Assembly (NCBI GenBank): GCA_016720805.1
Contig: JADKJZ010000014.1
Span: forward strand, 558,001 to 622,000
DNA: 64,000 bases
Direction: 5' to 3'
Source of the DNA: Gemmatimonadota bacterium
GTDB taxonomy: Bacteria > Gemmatimonadota > Gemmatimonadetes > Gemmatimonadales > GWC2-71-9
Below are positions 37,529-49,885 of this stretch, in pieces. The position numbers and the translations under genes were made by a program. The number at the start of each line of letters is the position of its first letter. Positions within the stretch are counted from its first letter, which is position 1. The notes under the pieces were generated by a model. That model searched no databases and had not been told where the DNA came from. It saw nothing but the letters and a program-made list of their open reading frames with translations.

Positions 37529-40505
37529 TCACCCCACCGCCCATCCCTCCGACAGCACCTCCGCCTGCTCCAGCACCGTCCTCGTCGCCTGCTCCTGCTT
37601 GTCCGGTGGGTAGCCGTACTTCCGAAGGATTCGCTTCACCAGCACTCGCAGCTGCGCTATGCACGTTCTCCCGCATGGTCCAGTCAATCGAAACGTTGGC
37701 CTTGACGGTCTTCACCAGCTCCCGAGCGATCACCCGCAATTGATCGTCGCCCAGCACCTTCACCGCGGAGTCGTTGGTCTCCAGCGCGTCGTAGAAGGCC
37801 AGCTCGTCATCGTTCAGCCCGAGCTCTTCCCCCGCTTGCCCGCGTCCCGCATCTCCTTGGCCAACCGGATCAATTCCTCGATCACCTAGGCCGTCTCGAT
37901 TGCCCTGTTCTGGTACCGGCGGATCGACTGCTCCAGCAGGTCCGCGAAGGACTTCGCCTGCACGACGTTGTGCTTGCGCCGGGTGCGGATCTCCCCCTTC
38001 AGGAGCTTCTGCAGGAGTTCTACCGCGAGGTTCCGCTGCGGCATTCCCTGAACCTCGGCGAGGAACTCGTCGGAGAGAATCGAGATGTCCGGCTTCTTGA
38101 GCCCGGCTGCCGCGAAGATGTCGATGACTTCGTCCGAGGCGACCGCCCGGGAGATAATCTGCCGGATGGCGTGGTTCATCTCCTCGTCAGTCTTCTTCTC
38201 GTCGGGGACGTTCTTGGCCAGTGCCGCTCGGACCGCCTGAAAGAACCCGACGTCGTCACGAATGCGGAGTGCTTCGGCGTGGGGTACCGCCAAGGCAAAG
38301 GCTTGGGAGAGCTCCGTCACGGCCCCTAGCACGCGCGCTTTGCCGTCCTCCTGCGCCAGGATGTGCTGCTGGGCCACAGGGAGGAGGCTGACCCGCTCCT
38401 GAGCCGTCCCAGTGGTCCACTTGGCCCAATCGAGCCCGTGGAAGAGCCCCAGGCAGACCTCGTACTTCTCCAGCATCACCGCGACCGCCTCGGCCTGGTC
38501 AATCGCCGTGGCGCCCTTGCCCCCGGCCTCGGTATACGTGGTCAGCGCGCGCTTCAGCTGGTCTGCCAAGCCCAGATAGTCGACCACCAAGCCACCCGGC
38601 TTGTCCTTGAAGACACGGTTCACCCGGGCAATCGCCTGCATGAGCCCGTGGCCCTGCATCGGCTTGTCGACGTACATCGTGTGCAGGCACGGCGCGTCGA
38701 AGCCGGTGAGCCACATGTCGCGGACGATGACGATTCGGAACGGGTCACTTGCCTTCGAGAAGCGCTTGGCGAGCACCTCGCGCCGCGCCTTGCTCCGGAT
38801 ATGGGGCTGCCAGTCGAGTGGGTCCGTAGCAGAGCCGGTCATGACGACCTTCAACACGCCCTGCTCGTCACCCTCGCCGTGCCACTCCGGCCGTAGCGCG
38901 ACCAGCTCCTTGTAGAGCTCCACCGCGATCCGGCGGCTCATCGCCACGATCATCGCCTTGCCGTCAATGACGGCGAGCCGAGCCTCGAAGTGCTCGACGA
39001 TGTCCTTTGCAATCAGCTTGATCCGGTGCTCTGAACCGACCACCGCCTCCAGCTGGGCCCAGCGCGTCTTGAGCTGCTCCTTCCGGTCGCCCTCCTCTCC
39101 TTCGGTCACTTCCTCGAAGGCGGGGTCGATCGCGGGGCGCTCTTCCGCTCGCAATTCCAGCTTGGCCAGCCGCCCCTCGTAGTAGATCGGGACGGTGGCA
39201 CCGTCGTGGACGGCCCGCTGGATGTCGTACACGGCGATGTAGTCGCCAAAGACTGCCCGGGTATTGGCGTCAGCCTTCTCGATCGGGGTCCCGGTGAAGC
39301 CGATGAAAGAGGCTTGGGGCAGGGCGTCGCGCATGTGCCGAGCGAAGCCGTCCACGAAGTCGTACTGGCTCCGGTGGGCCTCGTCGGCGATCACGACGAT
39401 GTTCCGGCGGTCCGAGAGGATGGGGTGCCGATCCCCCTTCTCCTCGGGGAAGAATTTCTGGATCGTGGTGAAGACCACGCCCCCCGACGCCACCGTGAGC
39501 TTGGCGCGCAGGTCTGCCCGGTCAGCCGCCTGCACAGGTGCTTGACGCAGCAGCTCGCGACAATGCGAGAACGTTGTGAAGAGCTGGTCGTCGAGGTCGT
39601 TCCGGTCGGTCAGGACCACGATCGTTGGGTTCGCCATGGCCGGATTGAGGATCACGCGTCCGGCGTAGAACGCCATCGAGAGCGACTTCCCCGATCCTTG
39701 GGTGTGCCAGACTACCCCGACGCGCTGGTCGCCCGGGTCGCCGCCGTGGCGACGTCCTGCCTCGTAGTGCGCTCGCGGCTCGGCCACCCTGTGCAGGGCG
39801 ACGGCCTGCGCGGCCCGGAGGGTCTCCTCTACGGCCACGTTGACGGCGTGGAACTGGTGGTAGCCCGCGATTTTCTTGACCACCGACCCGCCACCCGTGT
39901 CGCCGGTCGAATCCTCGAAGACGATGAAGTACCGGAGCAAGTCGAGGAATCGGCGTGGCTCGAACACTCCCTCCAGCAATACCTTCAGCTCCAGAATCTC
40001 GGCGCCTGCTTCTTCGCGTCCAGCGATGGTCCGCCAGGGCTTGAACCACTCGCGTCCGGCGCCAAGGGAGCCGATCCGCGCCGACATGCCGTCGGAGACC
40101 ACGAGGACGGCGTTTGAATTGAAGAGGGCAGGGATCTGGGCCTGATAGGTCTGCAGCTGCTGGTGGGCCGTCCAGATCGTTGCATTCTCGTCAGCGGCGT
40201 TCTTTAGCTCGATGACGGAAATGGGGAGGCCGTTGAGGAAGAGCACCACGTCGGGGCGGCGGTTGTACGGCCCTTCGACGATGGTGAACTGGTTGACGGC
40301 GACCCAGTCGTTCTGCTTCGGATCGTCGAAGTCAATGACCCGGGCCAGTTCCCCAGCTTACCACGTCATGGAAGCCGGGGTCGGTCCGTTCGGCCGCGGG
40401 TTCGCCGACGGCGATCTCGGGGCCGTGGAGCACGGTGTAGCCGAGCCCTCGGAGCCAGGCGAGGGCGGCTTCTTCGACGTGGGATTCCGTAAACTGCGCG
40501 GTCAG
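37529..40505 (-). pseudogene. hsdR: Type I restriction enzyme R subunit, multiply disrupted
   Basis: DNA-translocating and cutting subunit. Motifs remain: nuclease PD…IELKN, Walker A HTQGSGKS, ADEAHRS, FTGTPIE, ARVNRVFKDKPGG. Lesions: a CTG where a GTG/ATG start is expected (40505, overlapping the upstream stop); an internal deletion near 40352 joining GFHDVV to LARVIDFD in another frame; a TAG at 37886-37888 where QVIEELI is expected; a frame change near 37836; another near 37655 inside the conserved tail (IDWTMRENV…LRVLVKRILRKYGYPP). The largest intact piece is 787 codons. It is last in the hsd operon. Confidence 0.85.
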
Positions 40506-42634
40506 TGGAAGTGCTCCTTCAGGTACTGACTCATCTCGCTCACGAGGAGCTCAATGGAAGAGTTGCCGCTTCGGACATAGAACTTCTCCGAGGGCGTACC
40601 GTTCTTGTCGCGTACTTCGATGACGAGCGGCTGGGTGGCAGGTTGTATGTCGACCTGGCAGACGTGCTGGTCCTCCACCTCGTGAAAACGGACCTTCACC
40701 TTGCTGGACGCAAAGGCGGCATTCAGGCGGCTGTTGAGGAGGTTCCTCAGGTGGAGCTCAAAATGGTCACTGTCCGGTTCCGCGAGCGTGCGAAGATCGG
40801 GCCCAAGCCCGGCTACGGTACCGTCGTCCGACACTCCGATCAACAGCGTACCACCCTGCGCGTTGGCGAAGGCGGCCACCGTCTTCACGATGACTTCTTC
40901 AAGCGTCTTGTTGACATTGCCGGTTGACGTATCCGTTCTCAGCGTCGCCTTGAATTCCAGCTGGTCACTCTCCCCTTCCTCGATTAGGTCCTCGATCGTC
41001 GCGGGCGAGGTGGAGGACGTGGTCTCAGTCAAGTCTGAGAGATACGTGTTGATTCCCGAGGCGAGTCGGCCGCGCCGCACCTGAAGAAAGTCCTCATATC
41101 GCTCGATCGTCCAAAGGTCAGGATCCTCGGGAATGCACTGGAGGTCCAACGCCGCCGGGTAGTGTGCTTTCACTTCCGCAAGGTAGGTCTCAGGGAACGC
41201 AGCGGACTTCTGACGATTGGCCACCTGGGTCAACAGGGCGCGGTTCGTGAATTCCTGCGCAAGCACGTACTTAATGCGGTTGTCCCTGTCGTACCCTGCC
41301 TCCTTGAGCTTCGAGAATGGGAAGATGTGGTCGAGCTCAAGTTGATATTTCTTCCCCATATTCTTCCGCAAGGAGACGCCAGTCGTCAGACGGACAGCGT
41401 TCCTGCTCTTTAGATACCATCGCATCATGGAAAGAGGGGATGCTGCGTTCCGTGTCCGATGAACTCGACTGTGGTGACTTCCGAGTGGCGTTCCTCCGCA
41501 ATACTTGCAGGAGATCGTCAAAAGGTTGGGCGGACTCTGTGAGCATCCGGAGGTCGCGGTCAGGAGTTTCTGCGGGGAGCTGGCTGATGTATCTGGTCCG
41601 AATCTGGGAGTAGTAGAACCACTTGATCATTTTGCGGGCTTCGAAGTCGCTCGGGTGCTTGCCCTGCTTGTCGAAACAAAACACGATGAGGGGGACGAGC
41701 GCGTAGACCGACGCAATCTCGTCCACATGGTCGACGTAGGCCCGAGAACGAAGGAGGTTGATGACGTAGTCCAGCACCTGCGTGTCGAGCCTTTGCCACG
41801 CGCTCTGGAGTGCAGCCTTGTTCTCCTCCCCATGCAACTTCCGCATGTCCGAGCCCATGTGGTGCACGCACCCCAAGAGCACGTAGACCATGAAGTCGAG
41901 CCTAAAGCCGAAGCCTTCCTGCTCCAGGTGGGCGAGCTTCGCCTTGAGTAGGTCCCTAGCTTGAGGCCAGTACCCAGAGATCTGTGCGAGCGCCAACTCG
42001 GCATCTGTCAGCGACACCCCGCTCGCGTTGACTTTGTAGAAAATGTCAATCGCCTCGCGGATATTCGCCTTGATCGGGATGTTCTGCTCTGGAAAGTCCC
42101 GATCTCTTATGCGAGTGATGGCACCGATGTTGTCATTCAGCGCGCTCAAATCATCCATCTGGAGCGGGTTCCCTGCCTCAACGAATTGTGTCTGGAGATT
42201 GAATGCGTTCACGCGATTTTGAAAAACATCCGTGATGTTCTGCCAGTAGGGATCGCTTTCCATCTTCAATTTCTGGAAGTACCCGAGCTCTAACGTTCCA
42301 AGGTGGACGTAGAGATTCCTCGTGTCTTCGATTATTTCGGCAGCCGAGTAGTAAGGAGGAAGCTCTCCTCGCATGAGCATATAGAGCGTCGTGATACGCT
42401 GCTGGCCGTCAAGGAGCAGGCGGACCGCCCCTTGTTGGCTGCTGTACTTGTGCGGGCCCTTGAGCTCGGGCGGCTTGTCGGTCTCCCAGGTGAGCATAGT
42501 GCCGGTCGGATACTCCTTGATCAAAGAGTCGATCAGGGACTTGGCGTGATCACGTTTCCAGACATACTCGCGCTGGAATGCGGGAACGAAAGCTGCTTTT
42601 CGTCGATCTTGTCAAGGGTTGTGGAGATCTTCAC
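40502..42634 (-). pseudogene. DUF262-HNH-AlbA_2 fusion (GmrSD-like) inside the hsd operon, frameshifted
   Basis: Three parts. The N-terminal DUF262/GmrS-type domain has FQREYVW and LLLDGQQRITTLY (the family DGQQR). The middle has ELDHIFPFSKL, the HNH/DUF1524 nuclease motif. The C-terminal part is an AlbA_2/Schlafen-like domain (ESDQLEFKATLR…VAAFANAQGGTLLIGVSDDG). GmrSD proteins cut modified phage DNA. Frame changes: near 42592 (one T missing between KQL and FVPAFQ) and near 41440 (before MMRWYLKSRNA). Start GTG at 42634 follows GAGG. The stop overlaps the expected hsdR start. Confidence 0.75.
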
Positions 42635-42643
42635 GGGAAAGCC

Positions 42644-43920
42644 TCAGCTAGGTGATCGGGCATCTCGCAATGACAGAGTCCCTGACAGGAGCCTTGGAAG
42701 AAGGGCGTCCAGGAGTGAGGCGATACTACTCGCCTCGGTCAGTGCGTTGGCAATGCGGTCAAAGAGTGGTGATGCCGCGTTGTGGAAGGCATCCAGCAAT
42801 GGCCTAGGTGGAAGTAGGAGCGGGAGGTCGCAAACATCATTCTTGTTGATGTGCTGCTGGGCGCCGCCTGTTTGCCTGGCGATCAATCGGCCGATATTCT
42901 GCTTTACCCAACAATAGAGGTACTCGCTCGGCATGGTCGCGGAGCCGAGCACTCCCACTACTGATTGGTTTGCACATGTCGCAATCTCTGTCATGCTCAC
43001 CTGACCCAGTGTTGCTCCCGTAATCGCTATGATCGTCGTCCGCCGTGGTAATAGCTTGGTCGCGGAGGATGCCATGCCGAGTTCAGTGATGTACTCAGTC
43101 GGCTCCATTACGCGAAAGTCATTCGCCTTTCCCGAATTGATCCAGGGGATAGTCCCCCCCCAGAAGGCGGGTTCTGCCCTCGCAGGCGTCCCGCCGAGAA
43201 TAGCTGTGGCTTGCTCCCCGATTGCGGACACTCGCCACCCCTGAGGAATCTCCCCCAACTCCGAGTCCCAGAACGAAGTCGGAAACAGATCGGCCACCTC
43301 CCGCGGTAGTCCTGCTTCTAAGCCCTTCGCCTTCGGACCGGGCCGAACGCGACGAACCACGCTGTGAATAGCGCGTGAGCGATCGACTCCAGGGTCAAAC
43401 TCAGTCGGCGGTTGACCTCGATCTTGTCGTCGAGGGCGCTCAGTAGGTCTGTGATGCGCTGTTGGTCCGCGAGTGGTGGAAGCCTCATGAATAACTTGCG
43501 GGCGGCACCAACGTTGAAATGTTGCTGGACGGCCCCAACAAGGTGCGAGTTGACGTGGTGTGTCGCGACTGTATTGATGTAGTACGCAAGGAACTTGGGG
43601 TCTAGTCTTGCTCCGCATCGGACAATGACAAGATCCGAACAGTTACTTACCGGCATCGACGCTGGAATGACGGCACAAGAACCCGGTTTGCCAGTGCGTA
43701 CGATTACCACGTCACCCGGTGCCAGCGCCGACTTCTTCAGCCTGGCATGGAACTCTGGAGAGATGAACTTGATGTCCGAGTCATCAATCCGGAGAGGCGT
43801 TACATTTTGAGAGCGAAGAAATGGGATGCCCCCTGGCACGTACTCGTTCGCCATCGGTCCCACGTGCCCAACCGTGATTTGCTCCGCAAGGTCGTCGAGA
43901 TAGGCTTCGTGCCATTCCTC

Positions 43921-43925
<5 letters not shown>
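42644..43925 (-). pseudogene. hsdS: Type I restriction-modification specificity subunit, frameshifted
   Basis: Two target-recognition domains joined by the usual conserved helices: EEWHEAYLDDLAEQ … SALDDKIEVNRRLSLTLESIAHALFTAWF … PKAKGLEAGLPREVADLFP…GEIPQGW…LLDALLPRLLSG. The frame breaks near 43335 (FGPV|PKAKG). The first methionine context (CTATGGTGAGG) reads sensibly only if one T has been lost, which also removed the stop of hsdM; as the sequence stands the two read through in one frame. Confidence 0.8.
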
Positions 43926-45468
<1,543 letters not shown>

Positions 45469-45789
45469 GGGCGCCTCTATAAGGTCGATCGATCGTCGAG
45501 ATGGGTCCGGCGGGAGGGTACGGCGTTGTCGCGGGCACCCGAGTCTGCCTAGAAAGGTACCGCCGCCCTCTGACATGCACAGGTCTGGCGGGTGCCGTAG
45601 GGGCTCGGCGTCCTGCGCGGAGAATTGTGGCGGCGGGCTGCGCGGCTCCTCCTGTCGCCGGCGCCCCTGCGCTTGCGGGCCGGGTGCGCGGGCCCGGCGC
45701 GTGTGGGGTTTGCGGGCGGGGGCCATCTTGCCGCCTTGACTCCGGGGGCCTCCGGAGGGTGATCTGCCAGCGAGGGCGCCGATGAGTGT
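45469..45789. other. Gap between hsdM and the PEP-CTERM remnant, nothing recognised
   Basis: 321 bases. It should contain the hsd promoter on the minus strand. No gene, repeat or RNA was found. Confidence 0.35.
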
Positions 45790-46375
45790 TTGGTCGCTCG
45801 CTTGCTCGTTGTTCAGGCGGTGTTGCTGAGCCTGGCGACCTCCGCCAGCGCGCAGGCCACGCCACTGCATGGTCCGTGCCTTGGCGGCCGCGTGCCCGGT
45901 CGGTCGCCCCGCGATTGGTCGGGGCGCTTGCGCGCGGCTCCCGATGGCGCGACGGCTCCGCTCGTGACCCCCAGCCGGAGCAGGATTTTCTCGCCGCCCT
46001 GGTCGGCACCTTCTCATCCCGCTGCCGAACGGAACCCTGCGCCGTCAGCATGTGATCCTCGGCGGCTACCGGGATCGCCTCGGCGCCGGGCTATTCGGGC
46101 CGTCGGACGGATGGAGCGGGGTCACCGGCGAGCCGTGGCTTTCACCATTGGAGTCCCGGTGGCCGCAGACAATGCGGGCGTCGAGGATTGGCTCCGATGT
46201 TTGCCGATTTCCGGCTGGGGCCCGGGGCGTCCTCGATGGAATGACGGGACGACGGTGCCGATCGATTTCCGGCTCGGGGAGTCAATCCGTCTCGGTGTCC
46301 CGGGGCCCCGTGTCGCTGCTGGCCACGGGGCTGGTTGGACTTGTCGGTGCGCGTCGTCGTAGGCGAGCGCGGTAA
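45790..46375 (+). pseudogene. Degraded PEP-CTERM-type exported protein
   Basis: One frame starts with a signal-like stretch (LLVVQAVLLSLATSASAQA). A second, from about 46050, gives VILGGYRDRLGAGLFGPSDG. The end of a third (VPIDFRLGESIRLGVPGP) runs into VSLLATGLVGLVGARRRRRAR, which looks like a PEP-CTERM tail (short motif, hydrophobic helix, Arg cluster) with Gly for Glu. The pieces need at least two frame changes, and no start codon with a ribosome site is present. Confidence 0.4.
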
Positions 46376-46432
46376 GGGAGCAGCAAAACGAGCTTTGGCA
46401 CCATTTCTTGGCACCACGCCCCAAAACGGGCT

Positions 46433-46505
46433 CACGCGAAATTGCCCCACCTGGCATAACGCCACGTGGGGCAAGCATTTCGATTCATGGGCCCGGCGCG
46501 ATTCG
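46433..46505. repeat. att-like repeat, copy C, at the tRNA-Arg(CCG) gene
   Basis: Contains the hairpin GCCCCACCTGGCATAACGCC…GTGGGGC and the 3' end of the functional tRNA-Arg gene (46488 onward). In the minus direction this is tRNA tail, then a terminator-like hairpin. It is the right border of the accessory region and presumably the original integration site. Confidence 0.8.
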
Positions 46506-46561
46506 AACGCGCGACCTCTTGCTCCGGAGGCAAGCGCTCTATCCAGCTGAGCTACGGACCC
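46488..46561 (-). tRNA. tRNA-Arg(CCG)
   Basis: 74 nt cloverleaf: acceptor GGGTCCG/CGGGCCC, D stem GCTC/GAGC, anticodon stem CTTGC/GCAAG with loop CTCCGGA, T arm GCGCG-TTCGAAT-CGCGC, discriminator A. CCA is not encoded. Its 3' end is part of the threefold direct repeat. Confidence 0.97.
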
Positions 46562-46649
46562 CTAGTCAGCGAATGGCGATCGGCGAACCGCGAACGGAAG
46601 TCCACTCGCACATCTGTTCGCTGCTCGCTGTTCGCGGTCTTCCGTCCAG

Positions 46650-46724
46650 TCGGGGCGAGAGGATTTGAACCTCCGGCCTCCTGCTCCCGAAGCAGGCGCG
46701 CTAACCGGGCTGCGCTACGCCCCG
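46650..46724 (-). tRNA. tRNA-Pro(CGG)
   Basis: 75 nt. Acceptor CGGGGCG/CGCCCCG, anticodon stem CCTGC/GCAGG with loop TTCGGGA, T loop TTCAAAT, discriminator A. Confidence 0.97.
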
Positions 46725-46762
46725 AATACTCTGTTGGTGCCGACGGACGGCACCGCACTGCA

Positions 46763-46836
46763 TGGGCCCAAAGGGAGTCGAACCCCTAACCTTCTGATCC
46801 GTAGTCAGATGCTCTATCCAGTTGAGCTATGGACCC
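46763..46836 (-). tRNA. tRNA-Arg(ACG)
   Basis: 74 nt. Acceptor GGGTCCA/TGGGCCC, anticodon stem TCTGA/TCAGA with loop CTACGGA, T loop TTCGACT, discriminator A. The A34 is expected to be edited to inosine. Confidence 0.97.
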
Positions 46837-46864
46837 CTACCCCTGCAACTGCAACTCGAATCCA

Positions 46865-46938
46865 TGGGCGGTACAAGACTCGAACTTGTGACCTCCACGA
46901 TGTCAACGTGGCGCTCTAACCAACTGAGCTAACCGCCC
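46865..46938 (-). tRNA. tRNA-Val(GAC)
   Basis: 74 nt. Acceptor GGGCGGT/ACCGCCC, anticodon stem CCACG/CGTGG with loop TTGACAT, T loop TTCGAGT, discriminator A. Confidence 0.97.
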
Positions 46939-46992
46939 GATCACAACAACGGGCAGACGACCCTGGGGCCGACTGCCCGTCGCCGTCCTGCA

Positions 46993-47066
46993 TGGCGGGG
47001 GTGGGATTTGAACCCACGACCTCCGGGTTATGAGCCCGGCGAGCTACCAGACTGCTCTACCCCGCG
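46993..47066 (-). tRNA. Initiator tRNA-fMet(CAT)
   Basis: 74 nt. Acceptor CGCGGGG/CCCCGCC with a mismatch at the 1-72 pair, and an anticodon stem CCGGG/CCCGG with three G-C pairs next to the loop CTCATAA. Both are initiator hallmarks. Confidence 0.97.
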
Positions 47067-47083
47067 ACGTTTTCTCTGCTCAG

Positions 47084-47156
47084 AGCGGGAAACGGGACTC
47101 GAACCCGCGACCCCAACCTTGGCAAGGTTGTGCTCTACCAACTGAGCTATTCCCGC
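47084..47156 (-). tRNA. tRNA-Gly(GCC)
   Basis: 73 nt. Acceptor GCGGGAA/TTCCCGC, anticodon stem CAACC/GGTTG with loop TTGCCAA, T loop TTCGAGT, discriminator T. Confidence 0.97.
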
Positions 47157-47237
47157 AACTTCCCGATCAAGGGAGGCCCAACCTACCCGGCCCCTCGACT
47201 CTGCGCAACCGGTCGACCTTCCAACCGGTCGTGGGAG

Positions 47238-47310
<73 letters not shown>

Positions 47311-47445
47311 CATTACCTTTGCGCCCCGGTTCACCATCCCGACGGGCCCTCGGTAGCACGAGAAGCTATCCGGCGCCGACGGGAGTGTCAAGGAAACCCG
47401 GGGCGTTCATACAGTCCCGCCACAGCGAGTTATCGTTCCTGCGCC

Positions 47446-48447
47446 ATGCTGAGCAGCCCCCTTCCCCCCGATCCCGACGACGCCCTCCCCGACGCCCCAC
47501 TCGTCCCGCGCCCCGCGCTGGCCGAGCTGCCGTCGCTGTCGGAGATCCTGGCCACGGGTGCCCCCACCCTCCGCACCCGTCGCAAGCGCGAGACTGCCCG
47601 CTCCCTCGGCGTCTTCGACGGCGATCGGGACATCCTCGACCAGTACCTCCACGAGGTCTCGCGCACGCCGCTCCTGACCCAGGTGCAGGAGATCGCGATC
47701 GCGCGCCGCGTGCAGGCCGGCGACGAGGAGTCGATGCAGGAACTGGTGAAGCGCAATCTCCGCTTCGTCATCTCCGTCGCCAAGAAATATCAGAACCGCG
47801 GCCTCGCCCTCACCGACCTCATTGGCGAGGGCAACATCGGGCTGATGACCGCCGCGCGAAAGTTCGATCCCGACCAGGGAGTGAAGTTCATCTCGTACGC
47901 GGTGTGGTGGATCCGGCAGTCGATCCTCGCCGCACTCGCGCGCCACGGCCGCACCGTGCGCGTCCCGCTCAATCGCACCGCCGACCTCTCGCGGATCATC
48001 AAGAGCACCGAGAACCTGCGCCAGGAACTCCGCCGCGAACCGACGCCCGAGGAAGTCGCCAAGGCGACCAACCTCACCGTCGAGGTGGTGCAGGCCCTCG
48101 CCGCGCTCAACACCGCCGACGTCCGCCTCGATGCACCGCTCGACATGGACGGCGACCGCACGCTGATCGATCGCTTCCTCGCCGACGGCCCCGGCGACAC
48201 CGAGCAGGAAGTGATGGACCGCTTCCTCACCGAGGAGGTCGAGCGCGCGCTCCGCTCGCTGCCGCCGCGCGACTCCAAGGTGCTCCGCCTCTACTTCGGC
48301 CTCGATGGTGGGCGCGAACACACCCTCGAAGAGATCGGCGGCATGCTCGGCGTCACGCGCGAACGCGTCCGCCAGCTGCGTGACCGCGCCCTCAAGCGGC
48401 TCAAGGAAGGCGACGTCGGCCGCGCCCTCGCGTCGTTCGCCGCATGA
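47446..48447 (+). CDS. RNA polymerase sigma factor, primary (RpoD/SigA) type
   Basis: 333 residues. Region 1.2/2: DILDQYLHEVSRTPLLT, LVKRNLRFVISVAKKYQNRGLALTDLIGEGN, GLMTAARKFDPDQGVKFISYAVWWIRQSI. Regions 3 and 4: EPTPEEVAKATNL, LRSLPPRDSKVLRLYFGL, HTLEEIGGMLGVTRERVRQLRDRAL. There is no long region 1.1, so it may be the housekeeping factor or an RpoD paralogue. Its stop overlaps the start of mlaE (ATGA), which is an unusual partner. Confidence 0.9.
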   Translation: MLSSPLPPDPDDALPDAPLVPRPALAELPSLSEILATGAPTLRTRRKRETARSLGVFDGDRDILDQYLHEVSRTPLLTQVQEIAIARRVQAGDEESMQELVKRNLRFVISVAKKYQNRGLALTDLIGEGNIGLMTAARKFDPDQGVKFISYAVWWIRQSILAALARHGRTVRVPLNRTADLSRIIKSTENLRQELRREPTPEEVAKATNLTVEVVQALAALNTADVRLDAPLDMDGDRTLIDRFLADGPGDTEQEVMDRFLTEEVERALRSLPPRDSKVLRLYFGLDGGREHTLEEIGGMLGVTRERVRQLRDRALKRLKEGDVGRALASFAA

Positions 48448-49163
48448 TCGCGGCGCTCGGCGCCGCAGCGCGCCGCACCGCTCGCGCCCTCGGCGAGCGC
48501 GACGTCTGGGGTCCCCTCCTCCTCCCGCAGATGCGCCGCCTCGGTGTCGACTCGATCCCGATCGCGCTCTTCATCGCGACCTTCACCGGCATCGTCCTCG
48601 CCCTCCTCGCCTCGTACATCTTCACCGGCACGGTGCCGGTGTATTTCGTCGGCGCGCTGGTCGGCAAGACGATCATGATGGAGCTCGGCCCGGTGCTCAC
48701 GGGGATGGCGCTCGCCGGGCGCGTCGGCGCGTCGATCGCCGCCGAGCTCGGCACGATGAAGGTGACCGAACAGGTCGATGCCCTCGAGACCCTCGCCTAC
48801 AGCCCCGACAGCTACCTCGTCGTGCCGCGCGTCCTCGCCGCGACGCTGATGTTTCCGGTCGTCACCGCGTTCGCGATTGCGCTCGGCGTCGTCGCGGGAT
48901 GGATCACCGCGATCAACCTCCTCGATCTCACCACGCTCGAGTTCACCAAGGGACTGCGCGCGTTCTACGAATTCAAGGATGTCTGGTTCGGCCTGCTCAA
49001 GTCGGCGTCGTTCGGCGGCGCGGTCGCGCTGATGGGGTGCCTCCGCGGGCTGCGCGCCGGCGGCGGGGCGGAAGGCGTCGGCCGCGAGACGACGCGCGCC
49101 GTCGTGCTCGGCTGCGAGGCGATCCTGGTGCTCGACGCCTTCTGGGCGGTGGTGCTGCTGTGA
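48444..49163 (+). CDS. mlaE: MlaE-type ABC permease for phospholipid transport
   Basis: Inner-membrane permease of the Mla/MCE lipid shuttle between the inner and outer membranes. 239 residues, five to six hydrophobic segments, with the family signature ELGPVLTGMALAGRVGASIAAELGTMKVTEQVDALE in the middle. ATG overlaps the sigma factor stop, and its own stop overlaps the mlaF GTG (GTGA). Confidence 0.9.
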   Translation: MIAALGAAARRTARALGERDVWGPLLLPQMRRLGVDSIPIALFIATFTGIVLALLASYIFTGTVPVYFVGALVGKTIMMELGPVLTGMALAGRVGASIAAELGTMKVTEQVDALETLAYSPDSYLVVPRVLAATLMFPVVTAFAIALGVVAGWITAINLLDLTTLEFTKGLRAFYEFKDVWFGLLKSASFGGAVALMGCLRGLRAGGGAEGVGRETTRAVVLGCEAILVLDAFWAVVLL

Positions 49164-49885
49164 TCCGCTTCGTCGACGTCCACAAGCGCTTCGGCGACCG
49201 CGTGGTGCTCGACGGCTTTTCGCTCGACGTCCCCGATGGCCAGACCACCGTCCTCCTCGGCGCCTCGGGCGCCGGGAAGAGCGTGACACTCAAGCACGTG
49301 GTGGGACTGATCACCCCGGATTCGGGGCATGTGGAGGTCGATGGCCAGCGGGTCGACACCCTCGACCCGGCCGGGTTGGCCGCCCTGCGTCGGACGATCG
49401 GCTACGTCTTCCAGTTCGCCGCCCTCTTCGATTCGCTCACGATCGCCGACAACCTTCGCTTGGGGCTGGTCCGTCAGGCACTGGGTAATGACGAGATCGC
49501 CCATCGGGTGCAGGAGGCGCTGGCGCATGTCGGGCTCGCCGATGCGGCCGAGCGCTTTCCGGCGGAACTCTCGGGGGGGATGCGGAAGCGGGCGGGGATC
49601 GCCCGCGCCATCGCGCTGCGCCCGCGTTACATTCTCTGGGATGAGCCGACCACCGGCCTCGACCCCGTGACCGCCGCGACGATGGATCGCCTGATGCGGC
49701 GCACGGCCGAGGAACTCGGGGTCACCAGCGTGGTCGTGACCCACGACATGCGCTCTGCCTTCACCGTCGGCGACCGGATCGCAATGCTTCATCACGGCAC
49801 GCTGCGCACTGTCGGGACCGTCGCCGAAATCAAGGCGACGACGGATCCGGTGGTCCGCCAGTTCATCGAGGGGCTGCCCGAATGA
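49160..49885 (+). CDS. mlaF: MlaF-type ABC ATP-binding protein
   Basis: 241 residues. Walker A GASGAGKS, Q loop FQFAALFDSLT, signature LSGGMRKR (the MlaF type), Walker B ILWDEPTTGLD, switch VTHD. It energises MlaE. The GTG at 49160 overlaps the previous stop, and its stop overlaps the mlaD ATG. Confidence 0.93.
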   Translation: MIRFVDVHKRFGDRVVLDGFSLDVPDGQTTVLLGASGAGKSVTLKHVVGLITPDSGHVEVDGQRVDTLDPAGLAALRRTIGYVFQFAALFDSLTIADNLRLGLVRQALGNDEIAHRVQEALAHVGLADAAERFPAELSGGMRKRAGIARAIALRPRYILWDEPTTGLDPVTAATMDRLMRRTAEELGVTSVVVTHDMRSAFTVGDRIAMLHHGTLRTVGTVAEIKATTDPVVRQFIEGLPE

